Shown: one piece after another, positions 6,162 to 8,878 of the stretch
Position numbering within the stretch: position 1 is the first letter of the stretch
Layout: every line of letters starts with the position of its first letter
Source: Methylococcaceae bacterium
Lineage (GTDB): Bacteria > Pseudomonadota > Gammaproteobacteria > Methylococcales > Methylomonadaceae
Direction: 5' to 3'
Assembly (NCBI GenBank): GCA_003155565.1
Contig: PMDM01000132.1
Span: 1-8,878 of the forward strand
Length of the DNA stretch: 8,878 bases
Translations under genes and position numbers: made by a program
Notes under the pieces: generated by a model
The model's input: only the letters and a program-made list of their open reading frames with translations
Databases searched by the model: none
Told to the model about the DNA's origin: nothing

Positions 6162-7475
6162 ATGAGCAATGATAAAGACGACCCATTTTTTACGCCACAA
6201 TCCGATGACAGGACTATCATTAGGCCTATCCCTGGCGGCAAGCGTTCTGATATCCCGGCAGCGCCTTCTCCCAATAGGCAACACTCTATTTCTTCTTCTT
6301 CGGATCCAGCCCCAAAGTTAGGCAGCCTGAACCCGTTAGAAAAATCGGCGTCGGGTTTGCTCGCCTTGTTGACGAAGCTTAATTCTTCTTATTCCCAATC
6401 AGACCCCGTGGGCTTGAAAAACAGGATAATTCGGGAAATCGAACAGTTTCAAATTACTGCCCAGGCAGAGGGCATTGATCCCCAAACAATTTCCAGTGCC
6501 CGTTACATACTCTGCACCGTTTTGGACGAAACTGTATTAAACACACCGTGGGGCAACGACAGTGGCTGGTCGCAGCAAAGCCTTTTAAGCCTCTTCCACA
6601 AAGAAGTGAGTGGTGGTGAGCGCTTTTTCCATTTATTAAAAGCTTTGGCACAAGTCCCAGGAAAAAACAGGAATTTGTTGGAATTGATGTACGTCTGTAT
6701 GGCATTAGGATTTGAAGGCCAATACCGCCTCATTGAAGGCGGAAAAAATAAACTGTCCAGCATCAAGGATTGGCTGTACCAGATATTGCAAAAAGAACGG
6801 GGCATTGCCGATCAAGTACTATCAATTCACTGGCAAGGCGTAACTGACCGCCGCAACCCGTTAATGCAGATGGTGCCCGTATGGGTCTTCGGGGCGGTTG
6901 CCGCCGGTCTTTTGACAACCGTTTTCAGCGTATTCTTATTCCGATTGAACAATGACTCAGATCCTGTGTTCAGGGAAATCTTTGCCATCACCCCTCCGAC
7001 CATCGCTGTTGCGGAGCCCGAACCGGAACCTGTGCCAATAGCTAAACCGCAACTGACCTTATCAATACTACTGGCAAATGAGATTGCCAATAAACAATTG
7101 AAAGTCATGGAGTTGACACAGCGCAGCACGGTCACTATCCAAGGCGACAATTTGTTTGATTCTGGCAGTACTTCGGTAAATTCCGCTGTCACGCCACTTT
7201 TACAACGGATTGCCGATTCGTTGAACCGTTTAGCGGGGCAAGTGATGATAACGGGGCATTCCGATAATCAACCCATCCGCAGCGCTCGCTATCCTTCAAA
7301 TTGGCATTTGTCAAAAGCCAGGGCAGAAGCGGTCGCGGCAGTAATCAAAGAGACCCTTAGTAACCCTGGAAGAATCTTGATAGAAGGCAAATCCGACCTC
7401 GAACCCGTTGATTCAAACGCGACCAAGGAAGGTAGGGCGAAGAACCGCCGTGTTGAAATCACACTGCTAAAATAA
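6162..7475 (+). CDS. tssL: TssL with fused OmpA-like domain (DotU/IcmH family)
   Basis: Inner-membrane subunit that connects TssM, TssK and the cell wall; 437 residues. A polar, disordered N-terminal stretch (1-53) is followed by the cytoplasmic DotU domain (about 55-232), with LCTVLDETVLNTPWG (117-131) and LELMYVCMALGFEGQYR (173-189). One transmembrane helix (about 238-260) leads to a Pro-Glu-rich periplasmic linker (285-296, EPEPEPVPIAKP). An OmpA-like peptidoglycan-binding domain follows (about 322-437), with GHSDNQP (365-371), NWHLSKARAEAV (380-391) and NRRVEI (428-433). Such evolved TssL proteins anchor the complex to peptidoglycan without a separate TagL. AGGGA at 6149-6153, inside the end of tssK, is the ribosome site, with an 8-base spacer. 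Confidence 0.96.
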   Translation: MSNDKDDPFFTPQSDDRTIIRPIPGGKRSDIPAAPSPNRQHSISSSSDPAPKLGSLNPLEKSASGLLALLTKLNSSYSQSDPVGLKNRIIREIEQFQITAQAEGIDPQTISSARYILCTVLDETVLNTPWGNDSGWSQQSLLSLFHKEVSGGERFFHLLKALAQVPGKNRNLLELMYVCMALGFEGQYRLIEGGKNKLSSIKDWLYQILQKERGIADQVLSIHWQGVTDRRNPLMQMVPVWVFGAVAAGLLTTVFSVFLFRLNNDSDPVFREIFAITPPTIAVAEPEPEPVPIAKPQLTLSILLANEIANKQLKVMELTQRSTVTIQGDNLFDSGSTSVNSAVTPLLQRIADSLNRLAGQVMITGHSDNQPIRSARYPSNWHLSKARAEAVAAVIKETLSNPGRILIEGKSDLEPVDSNATKEGRAKNRRVEITLLK

Positions 7476-7490
7476 CGCCAGGCATCGCAC

Positions 7491-7538
7491 ATGAACCCCA
7501 ACAATTTCCTAGCGGCTGACCAAGGATCATCAAAGTGA
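7491..7538 (+). CDS. Possible 15-codon frame between tssL and tssM
   Basis: ATG at 7491 encodes MNPNNFLAADQGSSK and ends at TGA 7536-7538, which shares one base with the tssM ATG. AGG at 7480-7482 lies 8 bases upstream. It fills most of the 62-base gap, the second longest within either operon. It could be a coupling frame that delivers ribosomes to tssM, or chance. No family is recognised. Confidence 0.2.
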   Translation: MNPNNFLAADQGSSK

Positions 7539-8878
7539 TGAAGCTATTTAATTTTTTCAAACAACGCTGGTTCATCTCGCTACTCGGCGTTATTGCGGTA
7601 GGTTTGCTGATCTGGTTTTTAGGCCCTTTTCTTGCATTTGCCAGCTACGAACCACTAGCCCCTGAAACACACCGTTGGGGTTTGATAGGAGTAGTCGCTG
7701 CTTATTGGTTAATAGTACGGATTTGGTCATATTTCACGGCAAAAAACCGCAATAACCAAGTGCTAACAGCCATGTCAGTCAGCAATGAACCGGCATTGAG
7801 TGCTGATGAAATGTCCTCCCGTGATGAATTACAGGCCATCAAAGAACGCATGGAAGATGCGCTTAAAATTCTAAAGAAAAGCCAGTTAGGCGGACACTTC
7901 GGGCGGCAGTTTCTTTATCAATTGCCTTGGTACATTATTATCGGCCCACCGGGCTCCGGCAAATCGACCTTATTGAAGAATTCCGACCTGAAATTTCCCT
8001 TGTCTGACCGCTTCGGAAAAGATGCTATACGCGGGGTAGGCGGCACACGGAATTGTGACTGGTGGTTTACCGACGAAGCCGTGCTACTGGATACCGCCGG
8101 ACGATATACCACACAGGACAGTCGTGAAAAGGCAGACCAGTTAGCATGGTTAGGCTTTCTTGACTTATTGAAAAAACACCGCAGCAGACGACCCATCAAC
8201 GGGGTAATTATCGCCATAAGCATTGCTGATTTGCTTGAACAAGGCAAAGCTGAGCAACAAGCCCATGCCGTTTCAATCCGTAACCGCATCCAGGAATTGC
8301 ACGAGCGGTTCAATATCCGTTTTCCCGTTTATTTATTGTTTACCAAATGCGATTTGCTGGCAGGATTTATAGAATATTTCGATGACCTAGACCACGATAA
8401 ACGCGGACAGATTTGGGGCATGACCTTCAATCTGGAGGAAAATCCAAAAGCCAATACAGTCGAGCAATTCACTTCGGAATTCAACCTTCTGGGAAAGCAA
8501 CTACAAAATCAATTGATAGACAAGCTACAACGCGAACAAGGGGGCAATCGACGTAACCTTATTTATACTTTCCCACAACAATTCAGTTCGCTAGGCGAAC
8601 TGGCTCAATCATTCCTTAGCGAAATTTTCCAAACAACCCGTTATGAACATTCAACCCTATTGCGTGGGGTTTATTTCACCAGTGCGACGCAGGAAGGTTC
8701 GCCGATAGACCGGATTATGGGGTCCCTGGCAAACAGTTTTGGGTTGGATCGCCAAAATCTTGCCACCACCGCCAATCAGGGCAAAAGTTTTTTTATCAAT
8801 CGCTTGTTATCCGATGTTATTTTTGCCGAGCATGGCTTGGCTGGCGCTAACCTAAAGTTGGAAAAAAAACGCGCCTGG
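7538..8878 (+). CDS. tssM: TssM (IcmF family), T6SS inner-membrane core subunit, N-terminal part
   Basis: Largest subunit of the membrane complex, normally 1,100-1,300 residues; the first 447 codons are present and the frame is open at the right edge. Two transmembrane helices (about 12-34 and 47-67) precede a cytoplasmic nucleotide-binding domain. Its Walker A is intact (GPPGSGKST, 136-144), and a Walker-B-like stretch, VLLDTAGRYTT (182-192), follows. Other IcmF blocks include NGVIIAISIADLL (221-233) and FPVYLLFTKCDLLAGF, a GTPase-like TKCD motif. AAGGA at 7522-7526 is 11 bases from this ATG and 8 bases from an in-frame GTG at 7535, so a start one codon earlier is possible. Not all TssM proteins keep Walker A; this one does. 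The periplasmic part that meets TssJ is outside the window. Confidence 0.96.
   Translation, partial: MKLFNFFKQRWFISLLGVIAVGLLIWFLGPFLAFASYEPLAPETHRWGLIGVVAAYWLIVRIWSYFTAKNRNNQVLTAMSVSNEPALSADEMSSRDELQAIKERMEDALKILKKSQLGGHFGRQFLYQLPWYIIIGPPGSGKSTLLKNSDLKFPLSDRFGKDAIRGVGGTRNCDWWFTDEAVLLDTAGRYTTQDSREKADQLAWLGFLDLLKKHRSRRPINGVIIAISIADLLEQGKAEQQAHAVSIRNRIQELHERFNIRFPVYLLFTKCDLLAGFIEYFDDLDHDKRGQIWGMTFNLEENPKANTVEQFTSEFNLLGKQLQNQLIDKLQREQGGNRRNLIYTFPQQFSSLGELAQSFLSEIFQTTRYEHSTLLRGVYFTSATQEGSPIDRIMGSLANSFGLDRQNLATTANQGKSFFINRLLSDVIFAEHGLAGANLKLEKKRAW

Noticed and set aside
6827..7192. 121-codon frame antisense to tssL
   Set aside because: It lies entirely opposite the transmembrane, linker and OmpA-coding part of a certain gene; it is low in recognisable structure and without family features.
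7918..8313. 131-codon frame antisense to tssM
   Set aside because: It is opposite the conserved Walker A and GTPase-like region of tssM, and its translation shows no family features.

Overview
The window is the structural core of a type VI secretion system (T6SS), built as two divergent operons around a gene-free interval of about 590 bp. Every complete reading frame with a convincing translation belongs to the apparatus. No effector, immunity, Hcp, VgrG or PAAR gene lies inside it. The organism is a Gram-negative proteobacterium, since TssJ is an outer-membrane lipoprotein and TssL carries a periplasmic peptidoglycan-binding domain. A gammaproteobacterium of moderate-to-low GC is likely; I cannot name the genus.

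Left operon (minus strand, read right to left): tssA (1113-2246), tssB (491-1045) and the first third of tssC (1-491, running off the left edge). TssB and TssC form the contractile sheath and TssA organises baseplate and sheath assembly. tssB and tssC share one base (TAATG).

Intergenic interval (2247-2840): AT-rich overall, with a more GC-rich island at 2462-2550 that is bounded by an 8-bp inverted repeat and can fold two ways. It also holds a possible sigma-70 promoter for each operon, a 19-bp dyad resembling a Fur box at 2740-2758, and a leader with GGA motifs and a possible 10-codon upstream frame before tagH.

Right operon (plus strand): tagH (FHA protein, 2841-4292), tssJ (4289-4798), tssK (4820-6157), tssL with a fused OmpA domain (6162-7475) and the N-terminal part of tssM (7538-8878, running off the right edge). 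Together TssJ, TssL and TssM make the envelope-spanning complex, TssK joins it to the baseplate, and TagH is the expected switch for threonine-phosphorylation control.

The order tssC-tssB-tssA / tagH-tssJ-tssK-tssL-tssM matches, from memory, the Pseudomonas aeruginosa H1-T6SS, and the TssC N-terminus is also of that type. This predicts hcp, tagJ and tssE beyond the left edge, and tagF, pppA and ppkA beyond the right edge. The machine itself is a known one. What is not explained by known parts is confined to the intergenic interval and a few gene-start details.
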